A stretch of DNA of 37,318 nucleotides from positions 1-37,318 of the forward strand of contig NVVL01000050.1 of assembly GCA_002402195.1 (NCBI GenBank), given 5' to 3'. The position numbers and the translations under genes are program-made. Position 1 is the first letter of the stretch; the number at the start of each line of letters is the position of its first letter. Below, piece by piece: positions 5,659-14,739 of the stretch. Below the pieces are notes generated by a model. That model ran no database searches, had not been told where the DNA came from, and was given only the letters and a program-made list of their open reading frames with translations. Source of the stretch: Rickettsiales bacterium (GTDB lineage: Bacteria; Pseudomonadota; Alphaproteobacteria; Rickettsiales; Rickettsiaceae).

Positions 5659-6345
5659 GTGGCAGTTTATTTAAAGGTCTCCACAGATACTTGTATTCAA
5701 GTAGTCTCAAAAGTAGGCTCGATGTCCATGCGATCAGCTATAAATCAGGTGCCACACCAGGAGATTAGAGTTGCTGAAGCATTACTGTTGCCAAAACGCG
5801 TTATGTTTGTACGCCATCCGCTTACACGATTAGCCAGTGCGTTTAACCATTTTTGGTGGCTTACACTGAATAACACTCGTTACCATGAATTTGTACCTGC
5901 TGGCGTTATCCTCGCTGATGGTGGCAGATTAGAAGGCAGAGTGGGGGGTAATGAGCATCACTTTTCAGGCGATAGAAAGAAGTTTTACGATGACAAGCTA
6001 GCAGAAGAGATAGCAAAGGGCGGCACGACTGAAGAGATAGCGGTACGGTTAAAGCAAGAGGATTGGAACCGGTTTATCGATCATGTTCTATCGGGCAATA
6101 ACGATGACCATTGGGCACCTCAACTAGATATAGCTAAACATGATGGGCAAATAGTAGCGAACATAGCTCACCGCTTTGAGGATGTTCGAACGCACTGGAC
6201 AAAGTATGTAGGCGGTACATTACCCGAATTAAACTCATGGCAAGATGTGCCAAAAATAGATTATAGGCTGGCTGAGTTAAGATCATATTATGATGAAACT
6301 TTGACGTTTTGGGGGGCAATCGATGGCACTTGGAACGCCGGTTGA
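5659..6345 (+). CDS. Sulfotransferase-like protein (Sulfotransfer_2 type)
   Basis: 228 residues, GTG start at 5659 after AGAGGTGGCGG. It has a PAPS 5'-phosphosulfate-loop-like KVGSMSM (Lys18-Ser23, usually PKVGS-T/S), the 3'-phosphate site FVRHPLTRLASAF (Arg52, Ser60), and the HWAPQ motif typical of carbohydrate and chondroitin-type sulfotransferases. These families transfer sulfate from PAPS to a hydroxyl or amine. The gene starts the accessory structural block, with its end overlapping the next gene by 23 bases. I infer it may modify a surface or virion glycan or a small molecule. The substrate is unknown and catalysis unproven. Confidence 0.75.
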   Translation: MAVYLKVSTDTCIQVVSKVGSMSMRSAINQVPHQEIRVAEALLLPKRVMFVRHPLTRLASAFNHFWWLTLNNTRYHEFVPAGVILADGGRLEGRVGGNEHHFSGDRKKFYDDKLAEEIAKGGTTEEIAVRLKQEDWNRFIDHVLSGNNDDHWAPQLDIAKHDGQIVANIAHRFEDVRTHWTKYVGGTLPELNSWQDVPKIDYRLAELRSYYDETLTFWGAIDGTWNAG

Positions 6346-7012
6346 TCGAGGGACAGCCACAAGAAATTATTCGTCTAACTCAGATATAAGTGTGGCGTCG
6401 TTCACCCCAGATGCGGATGATTTTTTATTAGCATATGTGGCTATAGAAGATGGCAACTCTACCGAGCCTACAATGTCAGGGCAAGATGATGGGATATCAT
6501 GGGCTAGAATAGGGGATATAGAAACCGCGACTCTTCAGCATGGGGTATTTTTTGGCGCAGCGGTAGGTAGTAGCCCCAGCTCGGGTGTAGTGACAGCAGC
6601 GCATGGGACCACCGTAGGGATGACGTTACAGGTGACTAGTATTTCAAGTGTTGATGTATCGGGCACTGTTGCTAATGCTTTATTACAAAATGATCAAGGC
6701 GGCGGGTATGCATCAAGCCTTACGCTTACTCTTACGGATGCAACAGCATTAACGGTGGGCGGCTGGTCGGTCTTCGGTAATACTGTAATTCCCGAAGGTA
6801 CTGAGATAAACGGTACTAGCGTAGACCAGTTAGATACATCTATGGATTATGATGCTTCGGGTGATGCTAGCCCTTCTGCTTCAGTTTCATCAGGGAATAC
6901 CTATTTTGTAGGGTTTGCTGTAGAGCTTAAAGAGGCAGGTGGAGCCACGTATCCTTTAGAGATTCAAGAATTCACAAAATTTAAAAACAGGCAACCAATA
7001 CTGGGGATGTAA
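6323..7012 (+). CDS. Virion-associated beta-rich protein (putative)
   Basis: 229 residues, Ser/Thr/Gly/Ala-rich, no charged clusters, with alternating beta-type stretches, typical of phage decoration or tail-adaptor proteins. The C-terminus (EIQEFTKFKNRQPILGM) is a separate short tail. It starts 23 bases inside the sulfotransferase-like gene. I do not recognise a specific family; a structural role is inferred from composition and from the long block of similar proteins that follows. Confidence 0.55.
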   Translation: MALGTPVDRGTATRNYSSNSDISVASFTPDADDFLLAYVAIEDGNSTEPTMSGQDDGISWARIGDIETATLQHGVFFGAAVGSSPSSGVVTAAHGTTVGMTLQVTSISSVDVSGTVANALLQNDQGGGYASSLTLTLTDATALTVGGWSVFGNTVIPEGTEINGTSVDQLDTSMDYDASGDASPSASVSSGNTYFVGFAVELKEAGGATYPLEIQEFTKFKNRQPILGM

Positions 7013-7014
7013 TT

Positions 7015-7458
7015 ATGGGCAGAATCGTATATGGCGCACTGAGTGGTGTAAGCATTTCCTCCGATGCAACTCAGGATATTTGGAACTTGCTTGCAGGGAC
7101 TAATAAACGGATTTCTTTGCATGGCTGGGAGCTGACAAGCGCGGCAGTGGCGGCGGCTTTATGCTCTGTATCATTGCAGAGGGTGACTACTGCCGGTACA
7201 GGCGGTTCAGCGGTTACAGAGCAAGCCTCAGATGAGGATTCAGGAACAATTGATTCCTCAATGGTGACTGACGTTGAAACACCTGGCACGCCAGACGGGG
7301 TTTTAATGGGTTATCAATGGGAACAATTAGGGCCGGTCGGTCATATTTGGACGCCAGAAATGAGACCTAAATCCGTAGACAGCCAAGGATTTGCTTTAGT
7401 TTGCAACACCGCCATAGCAATGACTGTTTCTGGCTGGGTTTGCTGGGAAGAGCATTAA
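7015..7458 (+). CDS. Putative structural protein, 147 aa
   Basis: 147 residues beginning MGRIVYGALSGVSIS, two bases after the previous stop. Rich in Ser, Thr, Ala, Val and Gly, with a Trp-rich C-terminus (SGWVCWEEH). Such proteins recur in tandem blocks beside phage terminase genes and are commonly virion decoration or fiber components. The function is not known. Confidence 0.55.
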   Translation: MGRIVYGALSGVSISSDATQDIWNLLAGTNKRISLHGWELTSAAVAAALCSVSLQRVTTAGTGGSAVTEQASDEDSGTIDSSMVTDVETPGTPDGVLMGYQWEQLGPVGHIWTPEMRPKSVDSQGFALVCNTAIAMTVSGWVCWEEH

Positions 7459-7461
7459 GTT

Positions 7462-7980
7462 TTGGCAACGCATACATACAGAAGGCCGACAGATTACGCG
7501 AGAGTTAAGCGGTTAAGAAGCATATTAAAAATAAATATGTTTTCCGCCGTTCTTACAGGAACAGCGTTAGACACAATTGATGAAGACGATATAACTACCG
7601 GCAGTAAGACTATAATTGTAACACTGCATAACGATACTTTTAAGGCAGCTGGAACAGGACCGATAGGATCAACAGCAGATACCCAAGCGTTAATAGACGG
7701 GTTTGACGCTGCAAGTAGCCCTACAAATGGCTGGAATAATGAAGTAAGAGACAAAGCGCTAACATCAGAAGTTGTGAGAACAAGCTCAACAATCGCAACA
7801 TGGACAGTAGCAGCTCAATCAGGGTATGACGTTTCAGCTCAAGAGATTATAACGGGCACTATCCCTACTGATGTATTGGTCATAGGGTTTGGAGCAATAA
7901 CGGCTACACCCAATTTTACGGTTGATGCAGTCTCATCAGGATTAGGTAGTGGGCATTTATTATTATTAGGTACTGGGTAG
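7462..7980 (+). CDS. Putative structural protein, 172 aa
   Basis: 172 residues from TTG 7462 (MATHTYRRPTDYARVKRL); no better ATG exists near the N-terminus. The Thr/Ala/Ser/Gly-rich body contains repeated beta-prone segments. The N-terminal 30 residues are basic and may be a docking segment. The motif EVVRTSSTIATWTVAAQSGY and ITATPNFTVDAVSSG resemble immunoglobulin-like or jelly-roll virion proteins by composition only. Confidence 0.55.
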   Translation: MATHTYRRPTDYARVKRLRSILKINMFSAVLTGTALDTIDEDDITTGSKTIIVTLHNDTFKAAGTGPIGSTADTQALIDGFDAASSPTNGWNNEVRDKALTSEVVRTSSTIATWTVAAQSGYDVSAQEIITGTIPTDVLVIGFGAITATPNFTVDAVSSGLGSGHLLLLGTG

Positions 7981-7991
7981 GAGGTTAAAAA

Positions 7992-9812
7992 GTGGCCGAT
8001 AACATAGAGCTTTCGACTGGAAGCGGCGGCGCAACAGTTAAAACTGATGACGATGGGTCCGCTCATTGGCAATATGTAAAGGTCTCTTTTGGTGCTGATA
8101 ACACTCAAACAAGGGTTACATCAAGCGTAGGGCTTCCTGTTGATATTTTGGCAGGAACAGCAACTATTGGCGAGGTAACGATTGGCGCGGCTACAGGGGC
8201 AGCAGGAGATCTTGCAAAGGCAGAGGATGCGGTACACGGGTCGGGTGATATAGGGGTAATGTCTCTAGCGGTTAGAAACGACACTCTAGCGGCCTTAGCG
8301 GGTACTGATGGTGATTACGCTCCATTTCAAGTCAATGCTACCGGCGCTTTGTATATTCAAGAAGGGGCAGCTTTAGACGTATCTGCTGCAACATTAACCG
8401 TTAATGCTCATGCAGTGACAAACGCTGGTACATTCGTTGTCCAAGAGGATGGCGCGGCTTTAACAGCATTACAGCTGCTAGATGATGCGGTGGCGACATT
8501 AGGGACCACTACTTATACAGAGACAACGACTAAGGGCAATGTGATTGGAGCGGTCAGAAATGATACGCTTGCTGCTTTAGCTGGTACTGATAACGAGATA
8601 GCGCCATTCCAGGTTAATGCTTCTGGTGCTTTATACATTCAGGAAGGCGCGGCGATGGATGTTTCGGCGGCGACTCTCACCGTAAACGCTCACGCTGTAA
8701 CCAATGCAGGGACGTTTGTTGTACAAGAGGATGGCGCAGCACTAACAGCTCTCCAGTTAATAGATAATATTGTCCATGTAGATGATGCAGCCTTTACCCT
8801 CGGCACTCATTCAGGCGTGATGATGATGGGTTTTGCTGGAACTCAATCTGTGAACGCAAATGATGCTGGCGCTATTGCAATGGAAACGGATGGGGCCGTA
8901 CACATTCATGATGGCGGCAATTCAATAACAGTTGATGGCACAGTAACAGCAAACCCAGCTAGCGGCACGATCGACACGGTGACGACTGTTACAGCGGTTA
9001 CTGATATTACCAATACAATTGACTCAACAATTTCAGGGGCGGCGCTTACTGCTCTACAGTTGATTGATGATCCTGTATTTGCAGACAGTGCAGCTTTCAC
9101 GCTAGGATCTTCTAAAGTAAATGTGCAAGGCGGCGTATTCCAAAGCGGCACACCAACAGCGCTAACGGATAACGATGCTGGGGCAGTACTATTAAATTCT
9201 ACTGCAGGCCAAATGGTAGAGTTGATGGCCTCAACTGCCGTAATAGGTAGCGTGATTAATGCTGGTACATTCGCTACTCAAAATACAGCACAGGCATCAA
9301 CTAATACTCAAGAGATGGTGGGTGATGTCGCACATGATGCAGCGGCAGCGGGAAACCCTGTTCTAATAGGGTCAAGAGCTACAGCGGCAATTGAGGCGTT
9401 AACTGAGGTGGCAGAGGCGGATGCTTCTTATATTGCCACTGACCTACAAGGCGCAATAATTACAAGGTCTTACTGTACAGCTCAAGAGCAAGTAGAATTC
9501 TACATAGGAAATACTGACGGGGCTGAGGATGCTGTTACCGGTCTAGATGCGGGCGGTGCAGGGGTGCATAATTACGTCACTAGCATTATTGTTCACAATG
9601 CTCACGCATCAACCAATGGATTTGTTACACTATTAGACGGGTCAGGGGGCAGTATTTCAGCGGTATTCCCTGCACCAGCAACAGGGGGCGTGGTACACAG
9701 GTTTGACCCTCCTTGGAAGCAACCAACAGCTAATACGGCGCTATTTGTCGATGTAAGCGCTGCAATAACAACCATGCATATCACTATTTCAGGGTTTCAG
9801 GGTCAAGGCTAA
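7992..9812 (+). CDS. Large repeat-containing virion or tail protein, 606 aa
   Basis: GTG start at 7992 after GGAGGTTAAAAA. The protein has two tandem ~75-residue repeats (nt about 8268-8494 and 8550-8775) with units such as VRNDTLAALAGTD, PFQVNA-G-LYIQEGAA, LTVNAHAVTNAGTFVVQEDG and AALTALQL. The last part recurs as a third and fourth partial unit (ALTALQLIDD-V-DAAFTLG). Protein identity between copies is very high although the DNA differs at many third positions. The C-terminal ~130 residues (from about ITRSYCTAQEQ) look like a separate beta-domain. A fiber or decoration role is inferred from composition and place in the structural block; the function is not established. Confidence 0.65.
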   Translation: MADNIELSTGSGGATVKTDDDGSAHWQYVKVSFGADNTQTRVTSSVGLPVDILAGTATIGEVTIGAATGAAGDLAKAEDAVHGSGDIGVMSLAVRNDTLAALAGTDGDYAPFQVNATGALYIQEGAALDVSAATLTVNAHAVTNAGTFVVQEDGAALTALQLLDDAVATLGTTTYTETTTKGNVIGAVRNDTLAALAGTDNEIAPFQVNASGALYIQEGAAMDVSAATLTVNAHAVTNAGTFVVQEDGAALTALQLIDNIVHVDDAAFTLGTHSGVMMMGFAGTQSVNANDAGAIAMETDGAVHIHDGGNSITVDGTVTANPASGTIDTVTTVTAVTDITNTIDSTISGAALTALQLIDDPVFADSAAFTLGSSKVNVQGGVFQSGTPTALTDNDAGAVLLNSTAGQMVELMASTAVIGSVINAGTFATQNTAQASTNTQEMVGDVAHDAAAAGNPVLIGSRATAAIEALTEVAEADASYIATDLQGAIITRSYCTAQEQVEFYIGNTDGAEDAVTGLDAGGAGVHNYVTSIIVHNAHASTNGFVTLLDGSGGSISAVFPAPATGGVVHRFDPPWKQPTANTALFVDVSAAITTMHITISGFQGQG

Positions 9813-9952
9813 TGAGCATCGATTACATTTACAAGCTTTTAGGGATGAAAGAGGTTGAGTTGAACGCTACTAGAGCAGAAAGAGACCTGATAAAAGCTGA
9901 GGTTAAAAAGTTAAAAGAAGAGCTAGAAACGCTCACTAAAGTTGCAGACTAA
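9812..9952 (+). CDS. 46-aa coiled-coil protein
   Basis: ATG 9812 shares a base with the preceding TAA (TAATG) and its own TAA overlaps the next ATG the same way. The C-terminal two-thirds is a clear heptad helix (RDLIKAEVKKLKEELETLTK). It may be an oligomerising peptide for the adjacent structural proteins. Function unknown. Confidence 0.6.
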   Translation: MSIDYIYKLLGMKEVELNATRAERDLIKAEVKKLKEELETLTKVAD

Positions 9953-10131
9953 TGCCATTATTAACGATAATAACCAATTTAGGGATGGGTGGCACCGCAT
10001 CAACGGTCAGAGAAACAAGAATGAGAGGTGAAAATATAATCACAATGCCCTCTCAAAATAGATCGCTGTATATGCCAAACGAAAATAGATCTATAATTAT
10101 GCCACCCAATAGGCGAAAGGTTGACCCATGA
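9952..10131 (+). CDS. 59-aa Arg-rich repeat protein
   Basis: Starts at ATG 9952 (TAATG coupling) and ends with an ATGA overlap. The second half has a short repeating motif with Met-Pro and NRS/NR elements (MPSQNRSLYMPNENRSIIMP, then PPNRRKV). Such strings of 'P-x-x-x-R' units occur in small proteins of marine phage structural blocks. Function unknown. Confidence 0.55.
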   Translation: MPLLTIITNLGMGGTASTVRETRMRGENIITMPSQNRSLYMPNENRSIIMPPNRRKVDP

Positions 10132-10430
10132 CTGTAAAATGGCATAGAGACTTAATCTTTAAAGGGGATGATGCAAAAGACCCCAGTGATGTAGTGGATT
10201 ATACGATTGATTTTGGTCCTATGCTTCAAGTCGATGCTATTAGCACCATAACGGCAACAGGGACAAACATTACAATAGACTCAAGCTCCAATAGTGGCAA
10301 CGTAGTAACAGTTTGGACTAGTGCAGGAACGGATGGAACCATAGCAACGGTTAAACTGCTAATAGTGACGACTAACGCAACCCCAAGAACATTTGAGCGA
10401 TCATTTAAAATCGAGGTCAGAAACCAATGA
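10128..10430 (+). CDS. Putative structural protein, 100 aa
   Basis: 100 residues, MTVKWHRDLIFKGDDAKDP at the N-terminus. The middle and end form an Ig-like or tail-domain beta pattern (DYTIDFGP, ISTITATGTNITID, GTIATVKLLIVTTN, RSFKIEVRNQ). ATGA overlaps on both ends. Domains like this are common in small phage fiber or baseplate-associated proteins. Inferred structural. Confidence 0.6.
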   Translation: MTVKWHRDLIFKGDDAKDPSDVVDYTIDFGPMLQVDAISTITATGTNITIDSSSNSGNVVTVWTSAGTDGTIATVKLLIVTTNATPRTFERSFKIEVRNQ

Positions 10431-10804
10431 CAATTCGCAGACAGCCCCAGACTCTATTCACAAGCGCCGCAAGGACTGCAACCATTGTCAGTTCGGTACT
10501 AAGTGCAGAGGAAGTTATCTCAAGTATATTCACCATTGATTGTACTGCAGTGACCTCTACCCCGAGTGTGGTGTTTTCAATAGAGGGCAAAGACCCTTTA
10601 TCAGGGACGTTTTACAATATTATCGACAGCGCTGCAATAACCGCCACTGGGACTACCACAATACAAATAGGGATGAACATTATCGCGGCGGCAAATATAG
10701 CGGCAAATGAAATGCTACCAAGTGAATACAGAATAACAGCAACCCATGGGGACGGTGATTCAATAACCTATACTGTCGGCGCTGTTCATATGGTACAAAA
10801 CTAG
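10427..10804 (+). CDS. Putative structural protein, 125 aa
   Basis: 125 residues, ATGA-coupled to the previous gene. A Thr/Ile/Ala-rich beta-sheet pattern with FSIEGKDPLSGTFYNI in the middle, resembling small virion jelly-roll proteins found next to terminase genes. The specific role is unknown. It is the last gene before the terminase pair. Confidence 0.58.
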   Translation: MTIRRQPQTLFTSAARTATIVSSVLSAEEVISSIFTIDCTAVTSTPSVVFSIEGKDPLSGTFYNIIDSAAITATGTTTIQIGMNIIAAANIAANEMLPSEYRITATHGDGDSITYTVGAVHMVQN

Positions 10805-10829
10805 TGACTAGGTTAGAGGCTGGAAAGTA

Positions 10830-11129
10830 ATGCCTAAGACAGGAGTATCAGTGGCAGCGCATAACCGACAAATGCGGCGGGATGCTTTAAGGGAGCAGCT
10901 TTCTAACCAAAAGCATGTAGAGCACGTTATTGTTTTGCTTGATAAACTAAGAGACCTTGATGAAGAATTAGACAATTTAGAAATAACAAGGCTTTCAAAG
11001 GTTATCGACACTAAATTAAAGTTAATTAACAAGTACTTGCCAGACGATAAAGAACCTTCAGATTTAAACCTAATCGCACAAGTAACAACCCAAACACACG
11101 AACAATGGTTAGAGTCATTAAATGAATGA
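10830..11129 (+). CDS. Terminase small subunit (putative)
   Basis: 99 residues, almost wholly helical and charged, immediately upstream of and overlapping (8 bases) the terminase large subunit. The N-terminal part is basic (AHNRQMRRDALREQL), the middle forms a coiled coil (KLRDLDEELDNLEI), and the C-terminus (THEQWLESLNE) could contact the large subunit. Small terminase subunits bind the packaging site and regulate cutting. The assignment rests on position, size and helical character, not on a recognised HTH motif. Confidence 0.65.
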   Translation: MPKTGVSVAAHNRQMRRDALREQLSNQKHVEHVIVLLDKLRDLDEELDNLEITRLSKVIDTKLKLINKYLPDDKEPSDLNLIAQVTTQTHEQWLESLNE

Positions 11130-12660
11130 GCTAGAACTACAAAAGCGTAAAAGGCTAAAGAGTGACTTTGCATTCTATGCCCGTAATTGCTTATTCATTA
11201 GAACTAAAGACAAAGGGTTGAAGCCGCTTCAATTAAATAAAGCCCAACTGTTCATCCATCAAAAGCTAGAAGAGCAAAAGGATACGACAGGTAAAGTAAG
11301 AGCCATAATATTAAAAGGCAGGCAACAAGGGGCAAGCACTTACATTGAAGGCCGTTTTATGTGGAGAACAACCCACGAGAAAGGGGTAAGAGCTTATATA
11401 CTTACGCATGAAGATGACGCCTCACAAAACCTGTTTAACATGGCTAAACGTTACTTTGAACATCTACCTAAGTTTGTTAAGCCAAGTACAAGCGCTGCCA
11501 ATGCTAAAGAGCTCCTGTTTAACCTTTTAGACTCAGGCTATCAAATAGGCACGGCAGGTAATAAGTCGGTAGGTCGAAGCCAAACGAATCAATACTTTCA
11601 TGGGTCTGAGGTAGCATTCTGGCCCAACGCAAGTGAACACGCTAAAGGGATACTACAAACGGTCCCTGATGCTGATGGAACAGAGGTAATATACGAGTCA
11701 ACAGCTAATGGGGTTGGCAACTTCTTTCACCAACAATGGAAAGCTGCAGAGAGGGGGGAGAATGATTTTATTCCTGTATTCGTTCCCTGGTTTTGGCAAG
11801 AAGAGTATTCAAAAACACCACCTAAAGAATTTAGAGCAACGGTAGAAGAGTCTGAACTAGCTGAACAGTATGATATTACAACCGATCAGATTTATTGGAG
11901 ACGCACAAAGATAGCCGACTTGTCAGCAGACGGCACCGATGGTGAACGGTCGTTTAAACAAGAGTATCCAATGAATGCAGCGGAAGCCTTTCAACTATCA
12001 GGTGAGTCTGGATTGATTGGTGCAGATAACGTAGTTAAGGCTAGAAAGTCAGAGGTCAATGGTAACGGCTCTTACATTGTTGGCGTGGACCCAAGCAGAG
12101 GGGGGGATAGATTCTCAATCATTAAGCGGCAGGGCAGGAAAGCCTACGATGCAAAATCATGGACAGGCGAGGCGGTTAACTCATTAGGAAAGGCTGTACA
12201 GAAGTGCAAGAAGGTTCTAGATACTGCCTGCCCAACAGCTAACAAGAAGCCCGACATGATGTTTATAGATGCTGGTGGTGGTAGTGACTTGGTAGATCGA
12301 TTACATGAGCTGGGGTATGACAACGTTAAAGCTGTAGCATTTGGATCAAGCCCTCTAGATGCGGATAAGTACAAGAACAAGCGCGGTGAGATGTGGGGCG
12401 AAATGAATTTATGGTTAGCTGACGAGAATCTAGATGTAGAGATACCAGATGATGACGAGATACAGGCAGACCTTTGCGCTAGCCCTTATGATAGGGATTC
12501 AATGGATAGAATAGTGTTGTGGAAGAAAGAGAAGATTAAAAAAGAATATGGATTTAGCCCTGATATCGGAGATGCCTTAGCGTTGACATTTGCTGAGCCA
12601 GTGAGTCAGGGGTCGAAACTATCAATACCCGTATCTTCTGGGGGCTGGATGAATGCCTGA
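11122..12660 (+). CDS. Terminase large subunit (packaging ATPase/nuclease)
   Basis: 512 residues. The N-terminal ATPase has a deviant Walker A, KGRQQGAST (65-73), lacking the usual C-terminal Lys; Lys65 or Arg67 may substitute. A Walker B-like strand ends in FHGSEVAFW, and coupling motif IYESTANG follows. The C-terminal RNase H-type nuclease shows VGVDPSRGGDRFSI, MFIDAGGGSDLVDRL and SPDIGDALALTFA with the expected acidic residues. It translocates DNA into the prohead and cuts concatemers. With the P22-like portal this suggests headful packaging. Overlaps the portal gene by 8 bases. Confidence 0.93.
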   Translation: MNELELQKRKRLKSDFAFYARNCLFIRTKDKGLKPLQLNKAQLFIHQKLEEQKDTTGKVRAIILKGRQQGASTYIEGRFMWRTTHEKGVRAYILTHEDDASQNLFNMAKRYFEHLPKFVKPSTSAANAKELLFNLLDSGYQIGTAGNKSVGRSQTNQYFHGSEVAFWPNASEHAKGILQTVPDADGTEVIYESTANGVGNFFHQQWKAAERGENDFIPVFVPWFWQEEYSKTPPKEFRATVEESELAEQYDITTDQIYWRRTKIADLSADGTDGERSFKQEYPMNAAEAFQLSGESGLIGADNVVKARKSEVNGNGSYIVGVDPSRGGDRFSIIKRQGRKAYDAKSWTGEAVNSLGKAVQKCKKVLDTACPTANKKPDMMFIDAGGGSDLVDRLHELGYDNVKAVAFGSSPLDADKYKNKRGEMWGEMNLWLADENLDVEIPDDDEIQADLCASPYDRDSMDRIVLWKKEKIKKEYGFSPDIGDALALTFAEPVSQGSKLSIPVSSGGWMNA

Positions 12661-14710
12661 AAAGAAACTAAGCACATTCTCGCAGGCTGAGAAAGATAAA
12701 ATCATTAAGCAATTTATGGCTGACTTTGATCTAGCGTTTACCGCTGAGTCTGAGAATAGAGCTGATATGGTAGATGATCTTAAATTCGCTGCCTTGGACC
12801 AGTGGGATGAGGATGTGAAGAACGACAGAGAAGGGCGTCCAATGCTCACCCTAGATCACATCGGGCAGTCTATTAGAAAGGTCACTGGGGGCATTAGACA
12901 GAACATGCCTTCTATTAAAGTGGACCCCATTGATGATGGAGCAGATAAGGAAACAGCATCAGTACTAGAGGATCTTACAAGGCAGATTGAGCAAACGTCA
13001 AAAGCCCAAGCTGGGGCTTATATGACAGCCGCTAACTTCCAGGTGAAGATGGGATACGGCGTTTGGCGGGTTAACACGGTAGAGAATACCGATGATATAT
13101 TCACCCAGGACATTGTTATACAGCGTGAGCGTAATCCTTTTACTTGGTACTTTGACCCTGATGCGACAGAGCCACAAAAACAAGATGGACGGTTTTGTAT
13201 CAAGTCTGAAACCATGAGCGCTGATAAGTTTAAGATGCTTTACGGGAAAGATGTTCCTAGCTCTACGCCAAGCCCTAGTGTTGGTGAGTCGATGGAACGC
13301 TGGTATTCGGCTGATTCAGTTAGGATTGGTGAATACTTTGTTAAGAAGAAGAAGAAGCGCGAATTAACCCAATTATCTAACGGTGTGGTTATCCCAACCG
13401 ATGAGATCACTCAACAAGACGTTCAAGGGTATAGAGAGCAAGGTATTGAGCCGGTCAAGACCAGAGAGGTTGAGATTGATGAAATCCATTGGTACAAACT
13501 ATCGGCGTTTGACATATTAGAGCACACTATTTGGCCTGGTAAGTATTTCCCTGGTATCCCAGTTTACGGGGTTGAGGAGAATATCGAGGGCAAAACTGAG
13601 TACAGAGGCATAGTAAGGCCGGCTAAAGATCCTCAACGGATGTACAACTATTGGAATAGTGCAGCTGCTGAGACAATAGCACTGCAACCCAAAGCGCCTT
13701 ATTTAGTGACTAAAGATCAAATCAAAGGCTATGAAGAGTTTTGGAACCAAGCGAATCAAAAGAATCTGCCTTATTTACCATACAACCCTGATGCCAAAGC
13801 TCCACCGCCACAACGAATAGCGCCACCTTCAATGCAGTCAGGACTGTTACAGCAAGCTCAGATAAGCGCTCAAGATATCCAACAGGCTACGGGCGTATTT
13901 GAAGCTAGCACGGGGCAGCTACCAGAACAACGCTCAGGTAAGGCGGTCATTGCGCTACAACAAGAGGCCGATCTAGGAACGTCTTTATTTATGGCTAACC
14001 TAGCGTCTGCTGTTGAGCACACTGGGAGGGTGATATTAGATTTAATCCCTAAATACTATGACACACAGAGAATGATTAGATTAAGGGGGGAGGACGATTC
14101 TATTAAGTTTGTAGAGATAAACCGGCCTATGTTAACCCCAGATGGTATGCGGATCCAAAACGATCTGACACGCGGTAAATACGATGTAAGAGTCGGTGTT
14201 GGCCCGTCCTATCGTACCAGACGGATTGAGGCCGCTAGTAGTATGGTTGAGCTGGCTAGGGTCTTTCCTCAAATACTTGAGGTCTCTGGCGACCTGGTAG
14301 CTAAAAACCTTGATTGGCCGGGTGCTGATGAGATAGCTGAACGTCTTAGAAAGCTGTTACCGCCTGGTATTGCTGAGCCTACCGAGGAAGAATCAGAGCA
14401 AATGCAACAACAACAACAGCAAGCCCAGCAACAGCAACAGATACAGCAAGCCGCTATACAATTGGAAATGGCCGAAAAACAGGCTAAAATAGGCAATATA
14501 GAGGCCGATACAGCGAATAAGAAAGCATCAGCTGTTAAAGGTTTGACTGAAGCAGAACAGAATGACGTTGAGAACGCTGTAGCCTTAGCTGAGTTAGCTA
14601 GAGACCAGGGCAATCAACAGTTAATGAATCAAGCACTGGCTGAGATAGTAGGCTTGATACAAAGTGCGCCTGCACCACAACAGGCCCCCACTACTGGGTT
14701 AGTAGGTTAA
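12653..14710 (+). CDS. Portal protein (P22 gp1-like)
   Basis: 685 residues, close to the size of P22 portal (725). The N-terminal region (RADMVDDLKFAALDQWDEDV, then RPMLTLDHIGQSIRKVTGG) is characteristic of the P22-type portal family. The C-terminus has a Gln-rich run near residues 582-600 followed by a long helix rich in Ala, Glu and Gln, matching the helical barrel extension of P22-like portals. It forms the dodecameric ring at the head vertex through which DNA enters and leaves, and acts as a head-fullness sensor in P22. Confidence 0.93.
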   Translation: MPEKKLSTFSQAEKDKIIKQFMADFDLAFTAESENRADMVDDLKFAALDQWDEDVKNDREGRPMLTLDHIGQSIRKVTGGIRQNMPSIKVDPIDDGADKETASVLEDLTRQIEQTSKAQAGAYMTAANFQVKMGYGVWRVNTVENTDDIFTQDIVIQRERNPFTWYFDPDATEPQKQDGRFCIKSETMSADKFKMLYGKDVPSSTPSPSVGESMERWYSADSVRIGEYFVKKKKKRELTQLSNGVVIPTDEITQQDVQGYREQGIEPVKTREVEIDEIHWYKLSAFDILEHTIWPGKYFPGIPVYGVEENIEGKTEYRGIVRPAKDPQRMYNYWNSAAAETIALQPKAPYLVTKDQIKGYEEFWNQANQKNLPYLPYNPDAKAPPPQRIAPPSMQSGLLQQAQISAQDIQQATGVFEASTGQLPEQRSGKAVIALQQEADLGTSLFMANLASAVEHTGRVILDLIPKYYDTQRMIRLRGEDDSIKFVEINRPMLTPDGMRIQNDLTRGKYDVRVGVGPSYRTRRIEAASSMVELARVFPQILEVSGDLVAKNLDWPGADEIAERLRKLLPPGIAEPTEEESEQMQQQQQQAQQQQQIQQAAIQLEMAEKQAKIGNIEADTANKKASAVKGLTEAEQNDVENAVALAELARDQGNQQLMNQALAEIVGLIQSAPAPQQAPTTGLVG

Positions 14711-14739
14711 ATTCGTGGAGACGTTACTCAAGGGAAATT

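Noticed and set aside
6134..6319. Minus-strand ORFs inside the structural genes (e.g. 6134-6319, 10808-11173, 14269-14613)
   Set aside because: Mirror frames of strong plus-strand genes, without start signals or family features.
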